A stretch of DNA of 64,000 nucleotides from Glaciecola sp. UBA983 (GCA_002292215.1 DBBN01000078.1:5637-69636), one strand, 5' to 3'. Counted from the stretch's first letter, positions 26,898-36,515 are shown. The notes: generated by a model from the letters alone, not told the origin. Program-made: numbers and translations.

Positions 26898-27584
26898 TTA
26901 TTCGGCACGCCCATAGGCAATGACTTTAGGCATATCGGCAATGATTTGTGCAGTGTCACTCATTGCGATTTGTCCAGGTGCATGTTGAGGCTTAAAGCGT
27001 CCGATGACTTGCCCCAGAGGATTAATCACCACCACTGAACCAGAATGATCGACCAGATAATTGGGATCATCAGTGCTTTGTGACATCGAATACATCATTC
27101 CCATACTACGTACCAACGGATACAGTTGTTTATGCTCTGCTGTTGCACCTATAAACTCTGGATTAAAAAAGCCGACATACTCTGCTAAACGTTCAATCGT
27201 ATCGCGCTTAGGATCGACCGATAAAAACCAGACTTTTATGGGTTGCTGATCTGCTGTAGCAATAATTTTTGGATAGGCTTGATTCAGTGCTGCTAAGGTC
27301 GTTGGACAAATATCAGGACAGTAAGTATAGCCAACAAACGCTAACGTCCATTGTCCGGTAAGATCAGCATTTGTCATCGCTTGATTGTGATGATTAGTGA
27401 GTGTGAAGTCGACAATTTTACGAGCAATAGGATACCACTGCATAAAATCAGTACCTGATGGGTGCGCTTCACTCAATGAGGATACCGCTTTGTGCGATGT
27501 CATGGATGCTGACGATTTATTCATTTGATAACTGACTACCAGCCCAATAACAAACGCAACAGCAATAATAACTTTGACCAACAT
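26898..27584 (-). CDS. SCO1/SenC copper chaperone of cytochrome oxidase
   Basis: A ~228-residue thioredoxin-fold protein tethered by one N-terminal membrane segment. Copper ligands are present: CPDIC (Cys91 and Cys95 counted from the GTG at 27590) and the distal histidine in YLVDHSGS (about 182). LSVDPKRDT and FNPEFIGAT are typical SCO motifs. It supplies copper to the CuA site of subunit II in the periplasm. GTG at 27590 is an alternative start two codons upstream. It is the last gene of the leftward surf1 assembly operon, after cyoE by about 40 bases. Confidence 0.93.
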   Translation of the reverse strand: MLVKVIIAVAFVIGLVVSYQMNKSSASMTSHKAVSSLSEAHPSGTDFMQWYPIARKIVDFTLTNHHNQAMTNADLTGQWTLAFVGYTYCPDICPTTLAALNQAYPKIIATADQQPIKVWFLSVDPKRDTIERLAEYVGFFNPEFIGATAEHKQLYPLVRSMGMMYSMSQSTDDPNYLVDHSGSVVVINPLGQVIGRFKPQHAPGQIAMSDTAQIIADMPKVIAYGRAE

Positions 27585-27626
27585 ACTCACGCAGTAATTC
27601 CCTACTTAATTAAACCTATGTCACTA

Positions 27627-28553
27627 TTAAAGCGTAATAGGGATGTAATGATCAAGTAATAACACCACAAACAACACCATTAAATGAATAATGGAAAATC
27701 TGAACGTTTGCATCGCAGTGTGTTCATCAGGTGAATATTTAAGTTTATAGGCGTAATACAAAAAGCCAGCATTTAATACGCTAGAACCTGCAAGATAAAT
27801 TAGATCCGCCATCCCTGCAAGGTAGGGTAATAAACACACTATGAACAACAATACTGTATATAACAAGACGAACGTTTTGGTATATTCAACACCATGTGTG
27901 ACTGGTAGCATGGGTATTTTTGCTTTTGCGTAGTCTTTTTCACGATGAATTGCCAATGCCCAAAAATGCGGCGGTGTCCACGTAAAGATAATCAGCACTA
28001 GTAATAATGGATAGGCGTGGATCTCACCGGTTACGGCTGTCCAGCCCAATAATGGAGGAATTGCTCCTGCTAACCCACCAATCACAATATTTTGTGGTGT
28101 GGCTCGTTTTAAAAATAAGGTATAAATCCCGGCATAACCGACTAAACCCGCTAAGGTTAAAATTGCGGTTAATTGATTGATCCAAAGATCTAAAGCAACA
28201 AAGCCGAGAACACCTAAAATGAATGCAAAAGTAAGCGCTTGCTTACTAGTTACACGTCCTTTGGCAACAGGACGATTGAATGTTCGCGCCATTTTACTAT
28301 CGATTTCATGATCCACAACATGATTAACCACTGCTGCGGCTGAAGACAAAGCCCCAATCCCAAATAACCCCACAATCAAGGTTTGTGCAGGGATCCAAGT
28401 ATCACTCGCCAGACACATCCCCACTAATGCTGTCAGTAATAATAATAGCACTACATTAGGTTTAGTCATTTCATAATAATCACGCCACGCGGCAGGCTGT
28501 TGCTTTGCTGAGCGTTTGTTAGCAAGTTTACCTAATGAGGCACTATTGGGCAT
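27627..28553 (-). CDS. cyoE: Protoheme IX farnesyltransferase (heme O synthase)
   Basis: A 308-residue UbiA-family polytopic membrane enzyme with about nine hydrophobic segments. The prenyl-diphosphate motif [25 protein letters not shown] and the second loop [21 protein letters not shown] (Mg-binding aspartates) are intact. It farnesylates heme b to heme o, the substrate of CtaA. Its start is nine bases after the ctaA stop and it precedes sco, so the heme A pathway is cotranscribed. It may also be called ctaB. Confidence 0.95.
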   Translation of the reverse strand: MPNSASLGKLANKRSAKQQPAAWRDYYEMTKPNVVLLLLLTALVGMCLASDTWIPAQTLIVGLFGIGALSSAAAVVNHVVDHEIDSKMARTFNRPVAKGRVTSKQALTFAFILGVLGFVALDLWINQLTAILTLAGLVGYAGIYTLFLKRATPQNIVIGGLAGAIPPLLGWTAVTGEIHAYPLLLVLIIFTWTPPHFWALAIHREKDYAKAKIPMLPVTHGVEYTKTFVLLYTVLLFIVCLLPYLAGMADLIYLAGSSVLNAGFLYYAYKLKYSPDEHTAMQTFRFSIIHLMVLFVVLLLDHYIPITL

Positions 28554-28562
28554 GTTAATCTC

Positions 28563-29540
28563 CTAGACGCGACGATAAAGGGTATATGTGGTCATCACCA
28601 TGACCAATAAAAGACAAGCGGCGACTGCGTTATGTAACGTCGCAACGATAAGGGGTAATGAATATACAACATTACTAATACCCAACAATACTTGAGCTGT
28701 CAGCACTACTGCTATCGTAATACTGAGTTTACGTACCATCTTAGAGTTAGCTTGGCGATACAGGCTGATAGCCAACCACAATAAATATCCCGTCACAATA
28801 ACGGCGCCAAAGCGATGAAGAATATGCATGGTCATCCGTTCATTATAAGTATGTACGCCAAATTCATAACTTTGTGCGGCGGGAACGCTAAACGCGCCAA
28901 CAAATTCTAATCGAGCTTGCCAGTCCCCTTGGCAAATTGGTAAATCCGTACAGGCTAACGAAGCATAATTAGCCGAAGTCCAGCCTCCAAGAGCAATTTG
29001 TACAACGAGCAATATTATTCCCAACAATGCAAATTTAGCCATATCACGCATCGTAGAATTACCCATTGGTAATTGATAAGGTGTCATACGTAAATACAAC
29101 AAAAACAAACATGATATTACAGTAAAGCCACCTAATAAATGCCCCATCACCACAACAGGAAGTAAATTCAGTGTGACCGTCCACATACCAAGCGCACCTT
29201 GAAAGCAGACTAAAAATAATAATAAAATCGGGAGTCTCAACGGCTGTCCGACTTTACGTTTAAACGCTGCTATGCAAGCAATAATTAAAATACACAAACC
29301 GAGCGCACTTGCGAAATAGCGATGGATCATTTCATTCCATGCTTTTTCTACTTCAACGGGTCTATCTGGAAACGCTTCGTTCGCTGCATCAATGGTCAAC
29401 TCGGTCATCGGCACGCCTAACTTACCATAACAACCGGGCCAATCAGGACAACCTAAGCCGGCATCTGTTAAGCGGGTATAGGCACCTAGAACTATCACAA
29501 CAAGGGCTAACAGAATGCTCGCTAAAACCAATTTCTTCAT
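28563..29540 (-). CDS. ctaA: Heme A synthase (COX15/CtaA)
   Basis: A 325-residue eight-helix membrane enzyme. AYTRLTDAGLGCPDWPGCYGK, AWNEMIHRYFAS, VVMGHLLGGF, ALGGWTSANYASLACTDLPICQG and MHILHRFGAVIVTGY hold the paired heme-ligand histidines (HR, H) and the extracytoplasmic cysteine pairs. It oxidises the C8 methyl of heme o to formyl, giving heme a. It lies nine bases after the SCO-like gene and before cyoE. Confidence 0.95.
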   Translation of the reverse strand: MKKLVLASILLALVVIVLGAYTRLTDAGLGCPDWPGCYGKLGVPMTELTIDAANEAFPDRPVEVEKAWNEMIHRYFASALGLCILIIACIAAFKRKVGQPLRLPILLLFLVCFQGALGMWTVTLNLLPVVVMGHLLGGFTVISCLFLLYLRMTPYQLPMGNSTMRDMAKFALLGIILLVVQIALGGWTSANYASLACTDLPICQGDWQARLEFVGAFSVPAAQSYEFGVHTYNERMTMHILHRFGAVIVTGYLLWLAISLYRQANSKMVRKLSITIAVVLTAQVLLGISNVVYSLPLIVATLHNAVAACLLLVMVMTTYTLYRRV

Positions 29541-29549
29541 GTATTTACT

Positions 29550-30143
29550 TCATCCTATTCTGGATAATTTCAGCAGTTTTTTGATATCCGAAAGTATATC
29601 TCGACTAGCCTGTACTGCTTGTTCTTTTTCTGGGTATAACGGATGCTTTAACATCCCGTTGTTCAATGTATCTACAATAAAAATACCATTAGGCGAGATA
29701 TTTTTAAACATTTCATTTACATTTTTTTTAGGTAATTGTAACGTTTTGAGTTCTTTATGCTGACCAAGGGCTATCTCGTCATGATTTGCAGTCGTAACAG
29801 GTATCACTTGCAATGCAGCTAATTCACTGTTTTCAGTAGTAATTATAAGTGGCTCAACGCGATCCATATGCTTCCCAAGTGCAATATGAATTTGCCCCAT
29901 CGCGTACAGTGCATTACGGCATGTGGCATCACATTTTTCTGGTAGCACGTATACTAAACGCCATAATGGTGGAAGCTTGGCAAAGTCTTGTGCAAAATCA
30001 ATCGGCGGTGACAATAACTCACCACGATTAGTGGCTGCTTTATTAAACCACTCATTTTCTAGTGCAACCTTAGCCAATATTACGGGCAAGACAAACACCA
30101 CGACGAGCGCAATAATTGCTATTTTATTTTTCCTTTCTGCCAC
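29550..30143 (-). CDS. SCO-like cytochrome oxidase assembly protein
   Basis: A 197-residue protein with one N-terminal membrane segment (IAIIALVVVFVLPVILAKVAL) and a periplasmic domain. LPPLWRLVYVLPEKCDATCRNALYAMGQIHIALGKHMDRV resembles the SCO/thioredoxin core with CxxxC (Cys71, Cys75), and SPNGIFIVDTLNNGMLKHPLYP replaces the usual DHS copper-histidine region. The normal distal His is not obvious. It lies in the assembly operon between surf1 and ctaA, where gammaproteobacteria often keep an uncharacterised cox-linked gene. A redox role, such as reducing Sco or CuA cysteines, is an inference. Confidence 0.78.
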   Translation of the reverse strand: MAERKNKIAIIALVVVFVLPVILAKVALENEWFNKAATNRGELLSPPIDFAQDFAKLPPLWRLVYVLPEKCDATCRNALYAMGQIHIALGKHMDRVEPLIITTENSELAALQVIPVTTANHDEIALGQHKELKTLQLPKKNVNEMFKNISPNGIFIVDTLNNGMLKHPLYPEKEQAVQASRDILSDIKKLLKLSRIG

Positions 30144-30202
30144 TTGATACCTCTTTGTATTTAACTGAATATGGGAATAACTATATGTTTATATCGTGCT
30201 TA

Positions 30203-30934
30203 TTATTCGGGATTTTCTTTTAGGTTCTGTGCCTTACGCCGACGTGCTACAAGATAAATCACACTCGCTGCAATCGCTAAACCATACCACTGTAATGCAT
30301 AACCGATATGTTTTGCTGGCTCCATCACTACTGGTCGCCATTCGCGAACAAAATATTCACTCGGTTGTGTCACTGTAAGCATATAGGGCAACAATGGCAA
30401 ATCAAGTAATTCGCTAATGCGTGTAAATTCTATTTGTTGAATGACTTTTGGAAACACTCCATCAGCGCTGGCAGTTTCTGTTATAAAACTATTTAAACCT
30501 GGAATACTGATCGCTCCAGACAGAGGCGCTTGTAATTCGTGTAAAGGTGGGATCATCGGTAACGCTAAACGGTCTACACGCCCTACTACCCAGCCTAGAT
30601 TGACCAATAACCAGCCTTGCTTAGTGTTAACCGGTACGATTAGTTTAAATCCAACCTGCCCATTATGCTGTTGATTATCTAGCCATAACAACGAAGTACT
30701 CGATGCAGTAGGTTCAATGCGTATCTGAACATCGCGCACATCATCCAAAGCTAGCTGAGAGAGTCGTTGATGAGCGATAATACCCTGCTCGCTGCGCTGG
30801 TTGATCTGCTCTATACGTTCTTGCTTATCCAGATAACGGGAAACTTGCCATGTACCTAACACACATAATATCGAGACAACACTCAATACAATTAAATGTG
30901 AAATTACAGTCAAAACATTGCTATGATGGGGCAT
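30203..30934 (-). CDS. SURF1 family cytochrome oxidase assembly protein
   Basis: A 243-residue protein with the SURF1 two-helix plan: an N-terminal segment (LIVLSVVSILCVLGTWQVSRYLDKQERIEQI) and a C-terminal one (HIGYALQWYGLAIAASVIYLVARR). GWLLVNLGWVVGR and NSF-to-YFVREWRP lie between. SURF1 assists insertion of heme a into subunit I. It opens the leftward assembly operon. The divergent DUF2909 gene starts 38 bases away, so both promoters are packed in that gap or overlap coding sequence. Confidence 0.9.
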   Translation of the reverse strand: MPHHSNVLTVISHLIVLSVVSILCVLGTWQVSRYLDKQERIEQINQRSEQGIIAHQRLSQLALDDVRDVQIRIEPTASSTSLLWLDNQQHNGQVGFKLIVPVNTKQGWLLVNLGWVVGRVDRLALPMIPPLHELQAPLSGAISIPGLNSFITETASADGVFPKVIQQIEFTRISELLDLPLLPYMLTVTQPSEYFVREWRPVVMEPAKHIGYALQWYGLAIAASVIYLVARRRKAQNLKENPE

Positions 30935-30972
30935 AGTTATTCATTATTGTATTGTAAATATAAAGGTCTCTT

Positions 30973-31182
30973 ATGCTCATTAAAATCCTTATCGGAAGTT
31001 TATTAATTATTATGATCATTAGTTTATTTCAAGCGATGCGTGTCATGCTTGGAAGCGGAAAAGCGGATACTAATATGTCTAAATTTATTGGGCGTAGGGT
31101 GCTGTTATCTGCCATCATTATTGGGTTGATTATCATTGGCGTTGCCACTGGTCTGATTGAAGCGAATCCTAGACCGTATTAA
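30973..31182 (+). CDS. DUF2909 twin-transmembrane protein
   Basis: A 69-residue membrane protein with two hydrophobic segments (about residues 3-22 and 46-64) joined by a short basic/polar loop (GSGKADTNMSKFIGRRV). This is the DUF2909 pattern, commonly found among cytochrome oxidase genes of gammaproteobacteria. Its role is unknown, and an accessory or assembly role for the oxidase is inferred from position. It runs rightward between two leftward cox blocks and ends at a terminator shared with ctaE. Confidence 0.82.
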   Translation: MLIKILIGSLLIIMIISLFQAMRVMLGSGKADTNMSKFIGRRVLLSAIIIGLIIIGVATGLIEANPRPY

Positions 31183-31185
31183 ACA

Positions 31186-31216
31186 AAAAACCAGCGCACA
31201 ATTAACGCTGGTTTTT
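31186..31216. terminator. Bidirectional terminator between DUF2909 gene and ctaE
   Basis: AAAAACCAGCG (31186-31196) pairs with CGCTGGTTTTT (31206-31216) around a nine-base loop. A and T tracts on both sides let it stop both the rightward DUF2909 transcript and the leftward structural cox operon. Confidence 0.85.
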
Positions 31217-31226
31217 CGTTACTTGT

Positions 31227-32114
31227 TTATAATATATAAACAAAGAAAAATAACATAACCCAAACCACATCAACAAAATGCCAGTACCAACTGCCCGCTT
31301 GGAATGCGAAATGATTATCAGGCGTAAAGTGTCCTTTTTGGATCCGGAACCACAATACGATTAATATTACCGTTCCTAAGGTCACATGCATGCCATGAAA
31401 TCCAGTCAACATAAAGAACGTATTACCATACATCCCTGAATCAAGAGTCAAACCAATTTCATACGCATGGATATATTCTTCAACCTGAAGCGCCAAAAAG
31501 ATACAACCCAAGATAATTGTTAAGCCTAACATCCAAGATAATTGTTTGCGTTTATCTTGCTCTAAACCAACATGCGCATAATGACAAGTGACAGAAGAGG
31601 TTAGCAGTAATAGCGTGTTAATCAGGGGTAAGCCAAACCAACCCATCTGAGTCGATTCGGTTCCACCCGGAGTTTGTAGTAGCGGCCACACGGCTTCGAA
31701 TCCTGGCCATAATACTTCATTAGTCATTGCGTTATTGGATGCTCCCCCTAACCACGGGATTGCAATGGTACGTGCATAAAATAATGCGCCAAAGAAAGCA
31801 GCAAAGAACATGACCTCAGAAAATATAAACCAAGCCATACCTTGTCGATATGAACGACTCAGTTGGTCCGAGTACAACCCTGACATCGACTCATGAATTT
31901 GATTTCTAAACCAGCCTGTCACCATAAATATTAATGTGGCGATACCCGCGAGTAAGATCCATTCACCATGCCCTTCTTTCCCTTTTGATACCTCTACGGT
32001 AAATGTACCGGCACCTACCGCAATTAAAAATAATGCTACTGCGCCAATGATCGGCCAGATACTTTGCTCTGGGACGTAATACTTTTGATATTCTTTTACT
32101 TCTTGTTGTGCCAT
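31227..32114 (-). CDS. ctaE: Cytochrome c oxidase subunit III
   Basis: A 295-residue, seven-helix subunit III of the heme-copper oxidase. It has SEVMFFAAFFGALFYARTI, WPLLQTPGGTESTQMGWFGLPLINTLLLLTSSVTCHYAHVGL, GFHGMHVTLGTVIL, and a final FQAGSWYWHFVDVVWVMLFFFVYIL, all diagnostic of CoxC/CtaE. It binds no metal and stabilises turnover of subunit I. It is the last gene of the leftward structural operon, 11 bases after ctaG, and is followed by the shared terminator. Confidence 0.96.
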   Translation of the reverse strand: MAQQEVKEYQKYYVPEQSIWPIIGAVALFLIAVGAGTFTVEVSKGKEGHGEWILLAGIATLIFMVTGWFRNQIHESMSGLYSDQLSRSYRQGMAWFIFSEVMFFAAFFGALFYARTIAIPWLGGASNNAMTNEVLWPGFEAVWPLLQTPGGTESTQMGWFGLPLINTLLLLTSSVTCHYAHVGLEQDKRKQLSWMLGLTIILGCIFLALQVEEYIHAYEIGLTLDSGMYGNTFFMLTGFHGMHVTLGTVILIVLWFRIQKGHFTPDNHFAFQAGSWYWHFVDVVWVMLFFFVYIL

Positions 32115-32125
32115 GACGGCCTCCT

Positions 32126-32704
32126 TTACTCTGATGCTTGAGCCTGTGCTTCTGCGACTTTTTGTGCCGCAGCAGTGACATCATACAAAGTATATTGAAC
32201 GGTGAAATACGTGACATCTTTAGGTATTTGCGGATCGACATAAAATTGCATTGGCATCAATGCTTCTTCACCCGCTAGCAATGGTTGGTTATTAAAACAA
32301 AAACACTCCGTTTTATTTAAGTATAACGCAGCTGTTCCAGGTGATACTGAAGGGATCGCCTGCCCAACAATATCTCTAAATGCAGGATTTCTCACATAAA
32401 ACTCAACTTGATTAAGTTCACCAGGATGAACTTGAATGCGTTTAGTTTTTGCTTCAAATGCCCACGGCATACCTGTAGTTGTTTTGGTTATAAACTCAAT
32501 CGTAACCAAACGAGATCTGTCTATATCAGTTGCTTCATAAACAATTGCAGTCTCATTAGTCTTGCCATTAATACCTGTTATGTCACAAAACACATCGTAC
32601 AAAGGCACTAACGCAAACCCAAACGTAAACATCCCAAACACAATCACGACTAGTTTTACCACTAGCTTATTATTCAGATTGCTCGATGTTGACTGGTTCA
32701 TCAT
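32126..32704 (-). CDS. ctaG: Cytochrome c oxidase assembly protein CtaG/Cox11
   Basis: A 192-residue copper chaperone for the CuB site. It has one N-terminal membrane helix followed by PLYDVFCDITGINGKT and the copper-binding CFCF motif in LNKTECFCFNNQPLLAGEEALMPMQFYVDP. The immunoglobulin-like periplasmic domain ends in TYFTVQYTLYD. Two consecutive ATGs (32704 and 32701) are possible starts. It lies between ctaD and ctaE, the standard position. Confidence 0.95.
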   Translation of the reverse strand: MMNQSTSSNLNNKLVVKLVVIVFGMFTFGFALVPLYDVFCDITGINGKTNETAIVYEATDIDRSRLVTIEFITKTTTGMPWAFEAKTKRIQVHPGELNQVEFYVRNPAFRDIVGQAIPSVSPGTAALYLNKTECFCFNNQPLLAGEEALMPMQFYVDPQIPKDVTYFTVQYTLYDVTAAAQKVAEAQAQASE

Positions 32705-32736
32705 TCGTGCCTTATAGGTTTATGAGTTTAGTACAA

Positions 32737-34338
32737 TTACTTAATTATCGGCGGTGTCTCAAAAGTGTGATACGGGGCTGGCGATGGAATTTCCCATTCT
32801 AGTCCCTCAGCACCTTCCCATACTTGGGCTGACGCCGGCTCACCTTTTTTGCGACACGCTTTAATTAACAACGCTAAGAAAATCAATTGTGATAATCCAA
32901 ACGCAAATCCACCGATGCTGATCCATTTATTAAAATCAGCAAACTGTAATGCATAATCAGGAATTCGACGTGGCATACCAGCTAGTCCCACAAAATGCAT
33001 TGGGAAGAATAAAACATTCACCGACACCAACGATGCCCAGAAGTGCCACTTCGCCAATGTGTTGTCATACATCACACCGGTCCATTTTGGTAGCCAATAA
33101 TAAGCCGCCGCCATGATTGAGAATATCGCACCGGTCACTAATACGTAGTGGAAATGAGCCACAACAAAATAAGTATCGTGATATTGAAAATCAACAGGCG
33201 TAATTGCGAGCATTAGTCCCGATAAACCGCCAATGGTAAATAACACAACAAATGCGATTGCAAATAACATTGGAACTTCAAATGTCATTGAACCACGCCA
33301 CATCGTCGCCACCCAGTTGAAAACTTTTACGCCCGTAGGTACCGAAATTAGCATAGTCGCAAACATAAAGAACATCTCTGCAGCAACCGGCATCCCTGTT
33401 GTAAACATATGGTGCGCCCATACAATAAACGACAATAATGCAATCGATGCCGTGGCATAGACCATTGAGGCATAGCCAAATAAAGGTTTGCGCGCAAACG
33501 TCGGAATAATGTGCGAAATAATGCCAAATGCAGGCAATATCATAATGTAAACTTCTGGGTGTCCAAAGAACCAAAATATATGCTGGAACATGACTGGATC
33601 ACCGCCACCTGCAGCATTGAAGAAACTGGTGCCAAAGTACTTATCAGTCAATACCATGGTCACGACACCGGCTAATACCGGCATAACCGCAATTAACAAA
33701 AACGCAGTGATTAACCAGGTCCAAACGAACATCGGCATTTTCATCCACGTCATACCTGGTGCACGCATATTCCAAATGGTCACAATCACGTTAATTGCAC
33801 CCATGATGGATGAGATCCCCATAATATGGACAGAGAACACAAACAAGGCAGTGCTATCACTACTATACGTCGTGGATAGCGGTGCGTAGAAGGTCCAACC
33901 GAATGCAGGTCCGCCCCCTTCCATAAATAAGGAAGATAATAAGATCAAAAACGCAAATGGTAATATCCAAAAGCTCCAGTTATTCATGCGCGGCAGTGCC
34001 ATATCCGGCGCACCAATCATCATTGGGATCAGCCAGTTGGCTAATCCAGTAAATGCTGGCATAACCGCACCAAACACCATAATCAAACCATGTACTGTGG
34101 TCATTTGATTAAAGAAATTAGGGTCGACTATCTGTAAGCCCGGTTGAAATAACTCGGCACGAATGATCATTGCCATCGCCCCACCGGTCAAAAACATAAT
34201 AAAAGAGAACCATAAATACAAGGTGCCTATGTCTTTGTGGTTGGTTGTAAACAACCACCGCTTGATCCCTTTAGGGATATGATGATGGTGGTGTTCATCA
34301 TGCTCGTCATGATGAAGTGTATCAGTAGCAGTACTCAT
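32737..34338 (-). CDS. ctaD: Cytochrome c oxidase subunit I
   Basis: A 533-residue heme-copper oxidase subunit I, A1 type by its FGHPEVYI motif with the Tyr cross-linked to the CuB histidine. Also present are [17 protein letters not shown] (heme a His), WAHHMFTTG (CuB His pair), and [12 protein letters not shown] (heme a/a3 His). K-channel and D-channel residues lie in the usual segments. It should reduce O2 and pump protons using heme a, heme a3 and CuB. The N terminus is unusually histidine-rich: within residues 9-21 there are eight His. It is 12 bases downstream of ctaC. Confidence 0.97.
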   Translation of the reverse strand: MSTATDTLHHDEHDEHHHHHIPKGIKRWLFTTNHKDIGTLYLWFSFIMFLTGGAMAMIIRAELFQPGLQIVDPNFFNQMTTVHGLIMVFGAVMPAFTGLANWLIPMMIGAPDMALPRMNNWSFWILPFAFLILLSSLFMEGGGPAFGWTFYAPLSTTYSSDSTALFVFSVHIMGISSIMGAINVIVTIWNMRAPGMTWMKMPMFVWTWLITAFLLIAVMPVLAGVVTMVLTDKYFGTSFFNAAGGGDPVMFQHIFWFFGHPEVYIMILPAFGIISHIIPTFARKPLFGYASMVYATASIALLSFIVWAHHMFTTGMPVAAEMFFMFATMLISVPTGVKVFNWVATMWRGSMTFEVPMLFAIAFVVLFTIGGLSGLMLAITPVDFQYHDTYFVVAHFHYVLVTGAIFSIMAAAYYWLPKWTGVMYDNTLAKWHFWASLVSVNVLFFPMHFVGLAGMPRRIPDYALQFADFNKWISIGGFAFGLSQLIFLALLIKACRKKGEPASAQVWEGAEGLEWEIPSPAPYHTFETPPIIK

Positions 34339-34350
34339 GTGACATGCCTC

Positions 34351-35505
34351 CTATTTACCATTTGCGTATGTGTGCACTTCGGATGCTTGTACAATATCAC
34401 CTGTATTGTTGCCCCATGCATTACGTTGATATGTGATTACCGCAGCAATCTCTGAGAGTGTTAGTTGCTTTGCAAAAGCTTGCATGGCGGTACCCGTTCG
34501 ACCATTGAGTAAGATATCAATGTGACCAGTACGATCATTCAATACTAGGTTACTACCTTTAATTGACGGAAATACGCCTGGCAAACCTTCACCATTTGGC
34601 ATATGACACGCTGCACATTTTGCTAAATAGACTTTTTGACCCGAAGTCATCAAGTCGTCCATACTCATGTTCATGGCTAACAAGCGGTCTTCTTCTGCTT
34701 TAGCAGTCTCAATCGCGGCAATTTTTTCTGCTTTCCACTTTTCATACTCTTGTGGGGTTTTAGCAATAACTACAATAGGCATAAAACCATGATCTTTTCC
34801 ACAAAGCTCTGCACATTGACCACGATAAACGCCTGGTTCATTGACGTTAGTCCAGGCTTCATTAATAAATCCAGGGTTGGCATCTTTTTTAATTGCAAAA
34901 TCAGGTACCCACCATGAATGAATAACATCATCCGAGGTAATCAAAAATCGTACTTTTTGACCGGTAGGAATGACCAGCGGACGGTCAACTTCGAGAAGAT
35001 AATTTTCACTTTTGGCAAATTTGTTTCTAATCTGTTCTTGCTGAGTGGCCAAAGTCGAATAAAATTCAACATCAGAATCCATATATTTATAATGCCACTT
35101 CCACTGTGATCCAGTTACTAACACTGTCATATCAGCTTCAGAGGTATCTTCCATAGCTATCAAGGTTTTTGCAGCAGGGAACGCCATTAAAATCAGAATA
35201 ATAAAGGGAACGACGGTCCAGGCAATTTCAACTTTGACACTCTCATGAAAGTTGGCTGGTTTCGCACCGCGAGATTTACGGTGTAAAAACATCGATATAA
35301 ACATGACACCAAACACAACGACAGCGATACCGACACACACCATAAACATCAACATGTGTAAGTCGTAGACTTGGCTACTAATATCAGTGACACCAGAACG
35401 TAAGTTCAGATCACTCCGTCCTTCTGATTCTAGCGATTGTGCTAATGTCGGCAAGGTTATAAACATTGTTACTATTGTGACAAACATCTTTGTGAGTAGG
35501 TTCAC
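34351..35505 (-). CDS. ctaC: Cytochrome c oxidase subunit II with fused cytochrome c domain
   Basis: A 384-residue subunit II. After a signal peptide and two membrane helices comes the cupredoxin domain with the CuA ligands H196, C231, C235, H239 and M242 (CAELCGKDHGFM). A linker of charged residues leads to a C-terminal cytochrome c domain with CAACH at 297-301 and probable axial Met downstream. This makes the enzyme caa3-type: electrons can enter through a covalent heme c. Translation starts at GTG 35505, strongly supported by a perfect GGAGGTGG Shine-Dalgarno five bases upstream. It is the first gene of the structural operon, preceded by a long folded leader. Confidence 0.96.
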   Translation of the reverse strand: MNLLTKMFVTIVTMFITLPTLAQSLESEGRSDLNLRSGVTDISSQVYDLHMLMFMVCVGIAVVVFGVMFISMFLHRKSRGAKPANFHESVKVEIAWTVVPFIILILMAFPAAKTLIAMEDTSEADMTVLVTGSQWKWHYKYMDSDVEFYSTLATQQEQIRNKFAKSENYLLEVDRPLVIPTGQKVRFLITSDDVIHSWWVPDFAIKKDANPGFINEAWTNVNEPGVYRGQCAELCGKDHGFMPIVVIAKTPQEYEKWKAEKIAAIETAKAEEDRLLAMNMSMDDLMTSGQKVYLAKCAACHMPNGEGLPGVFPSIKGSNLVLNDRTGHIDILLNGRTGTAMQAFAKQLTLSEIAAVITYQRNAWGNNTGDIVQASEVHTYANGK

Positions 35506-35532
35506 TAACCACCTCCGTGAGAGTTAAACTCG

Positions 35533-35601
35533 ACTTAACAATCCTAATACGATGTCGTTATGTTCAGACTGAAGGTCATAACGAATGTCGAATTGTTAAG
35601 T
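35533..35601 (-). promoter_or_regulatory. Nested inverted repeats in the ctaC leader
   Basis: Outer arms ACTTAACAAT (35533-35542) and ATTGTTAAGT (35592-35601) are perfectly complementary. Inside are TCGTTATG (35555-35562) with CATAACGA (35577-35584), and a further TTCA/TGAA closing a GAC loop. If transcribed leftward it would fold into a long interrupted hairpin ending 28 bases before the GTG start. It might be an RNA control element or a double operator. No known family is recognised. Confidence 0.5.
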
Positions 35602-35786
35602 ACACTTATACTTCATGTGAATGAGATGTTAAACAATGTACATAGAATAAACAATGTTTTTATAGGGAATAAACAGAAATAATTGTTATATGAAAACTGT
35701 GGGGGGTGCTAACTGCCGAATCGAGTGCATTTGATCGACTGGAGGTAATTTAGTAATTGATTTGTATATATTTATTTTGGGTAGAA

Positions 35787-35828
35787 AAAAGGTAACGTTC
35801 GAGATAAGAGACTCAAATGTTACCTTTT
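35787..35828 (-). terminator. Probable lexA terminator
   Basis: On the reverse strand AAAAGGTAAC (35819-35828) pairs with GTTACCTTTT (35787-35796) around a 22-base loop that itself contains GAG/CTC pairing, and it ends in a run of T. It begins 40 bases after the lexA stop. Confidence 0.6.
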
Positions 35829-35867
35829 ATGTGTTTGTTGATCGCGTTTTGCTACTCAGATTATGGA

Positions 35868-36491
35868 CTACATCCAATCTGCATTTCTAATGACACCGAC
35901 CGCTATTCCTTCGATATTGAAGGACTCTTCGGCTAAATCGACTTTTATCGGAGCAAACTCTTCGTTTTCTGCATGAAGCAAGACATGTTGTCCATTTTTT
36001 TCTAAGCGTTTAACGGTAACATCATCGCCTACACGGGCAACGACAACCTGACCATTATGGACATCTACAGTTCGGTGTACCGCCAATAAATCACCATCTA
36101 AAATACCAATATCTTTCATCGACATCCCATTGACGCGCAATAAGAAGTCCGCTTGTGGATGAAACAAGTTAGGATCAACTTTATAATGTGACTCCACATG
36201 CTCTTGTGCCAATATAGGTTCACCCGCTGCAACTCTTCCAATCAACGGCAAACCCATCTCTTCAGGTGTATCATCTAAAGGAATATTTAATTTTATGCCA
36301 CGCGAAGTTCCCGCAAGGATCTCAATCACGCCTTTGCGCGCTAATGCTTTAAGATGTTCTTCAGCAGCATTCGGTGATTTAAAGCCTAAGTGTCTAGCAA
36401 TTTCGGCGCGAGTCGGCGGCATACCGGTTTCAATCATCGTTGCTTTAATAAGATCAAGTACTTCTTGTTGTCGAGGTGTTAGTGGACGCAT
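35868..36491 (-). CDS. lexA: SOS repressor LexA
   Basis: A 207-residue repressor-protease. The N-terminal winged helix covers residues 1-70 ([39 protein letters not shown]). The self-cleavage bond is A89-G90 in RVAAGEP. The catalytic dyad is Ser124 (GMSMKDIG) and Lys161 (VTVKRL), so RecA-stimulated cleavage should work. Two SOS boxes in the upstream region indicate autoregulation. It is divergent from plsB, the order known from E. coli. Confidence 0.97.
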   Translation of the reverse strand: MRPLTPRQQEVLDLIKATMIETGMPPTRAEIARHLGFKSPNAAEEHLKALARKGVIEILAGTSRGIKLNIPLDDTPEEMGLPLIGRVAAGEPILAQEHVESHYKVDPNLFHPQADFLLRVNGMSMKDIGILDGDLLAVHRTVDVHNGQVVVARVGDDVTVKRLEKNGQHVLLHAENEEFAPIKVDLAEESFNIEGIAVGVIRNADWM

Positions 36492-36498
36492 AACCAGC

Positions 36499-36514
36499 CT
36501 GTTAATTAATACAG
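36499..36514 (-). promoter_or_regulatory. LexA (SOS) box 1
   Basis: CTGTTAATTAATACAG is a perfect CTGT-N8-ACAG palindrome, 8 bases upstream of the lexA start. Its position should block lexA transcription or early elongation. Confidence 0.85.
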
Positions 36515-36515
36515 T

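Larger units (their letters stand above)
35506..35867. other. 362-base intergenic region between ctaC and lexA
   Basis: No gene is seen. It holds, from left to right: the ctaC ribosome site GGAGGTGG, a nested hairpin (35533-35601), an AT-rich tract with AATAAACA repeats (about 35630-35690) that probably contains the leftward cox promoter, and the lexA terminator (35787-35828). I cannot fix a -35/-10 pair with confidence. Confidence 0.6.
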
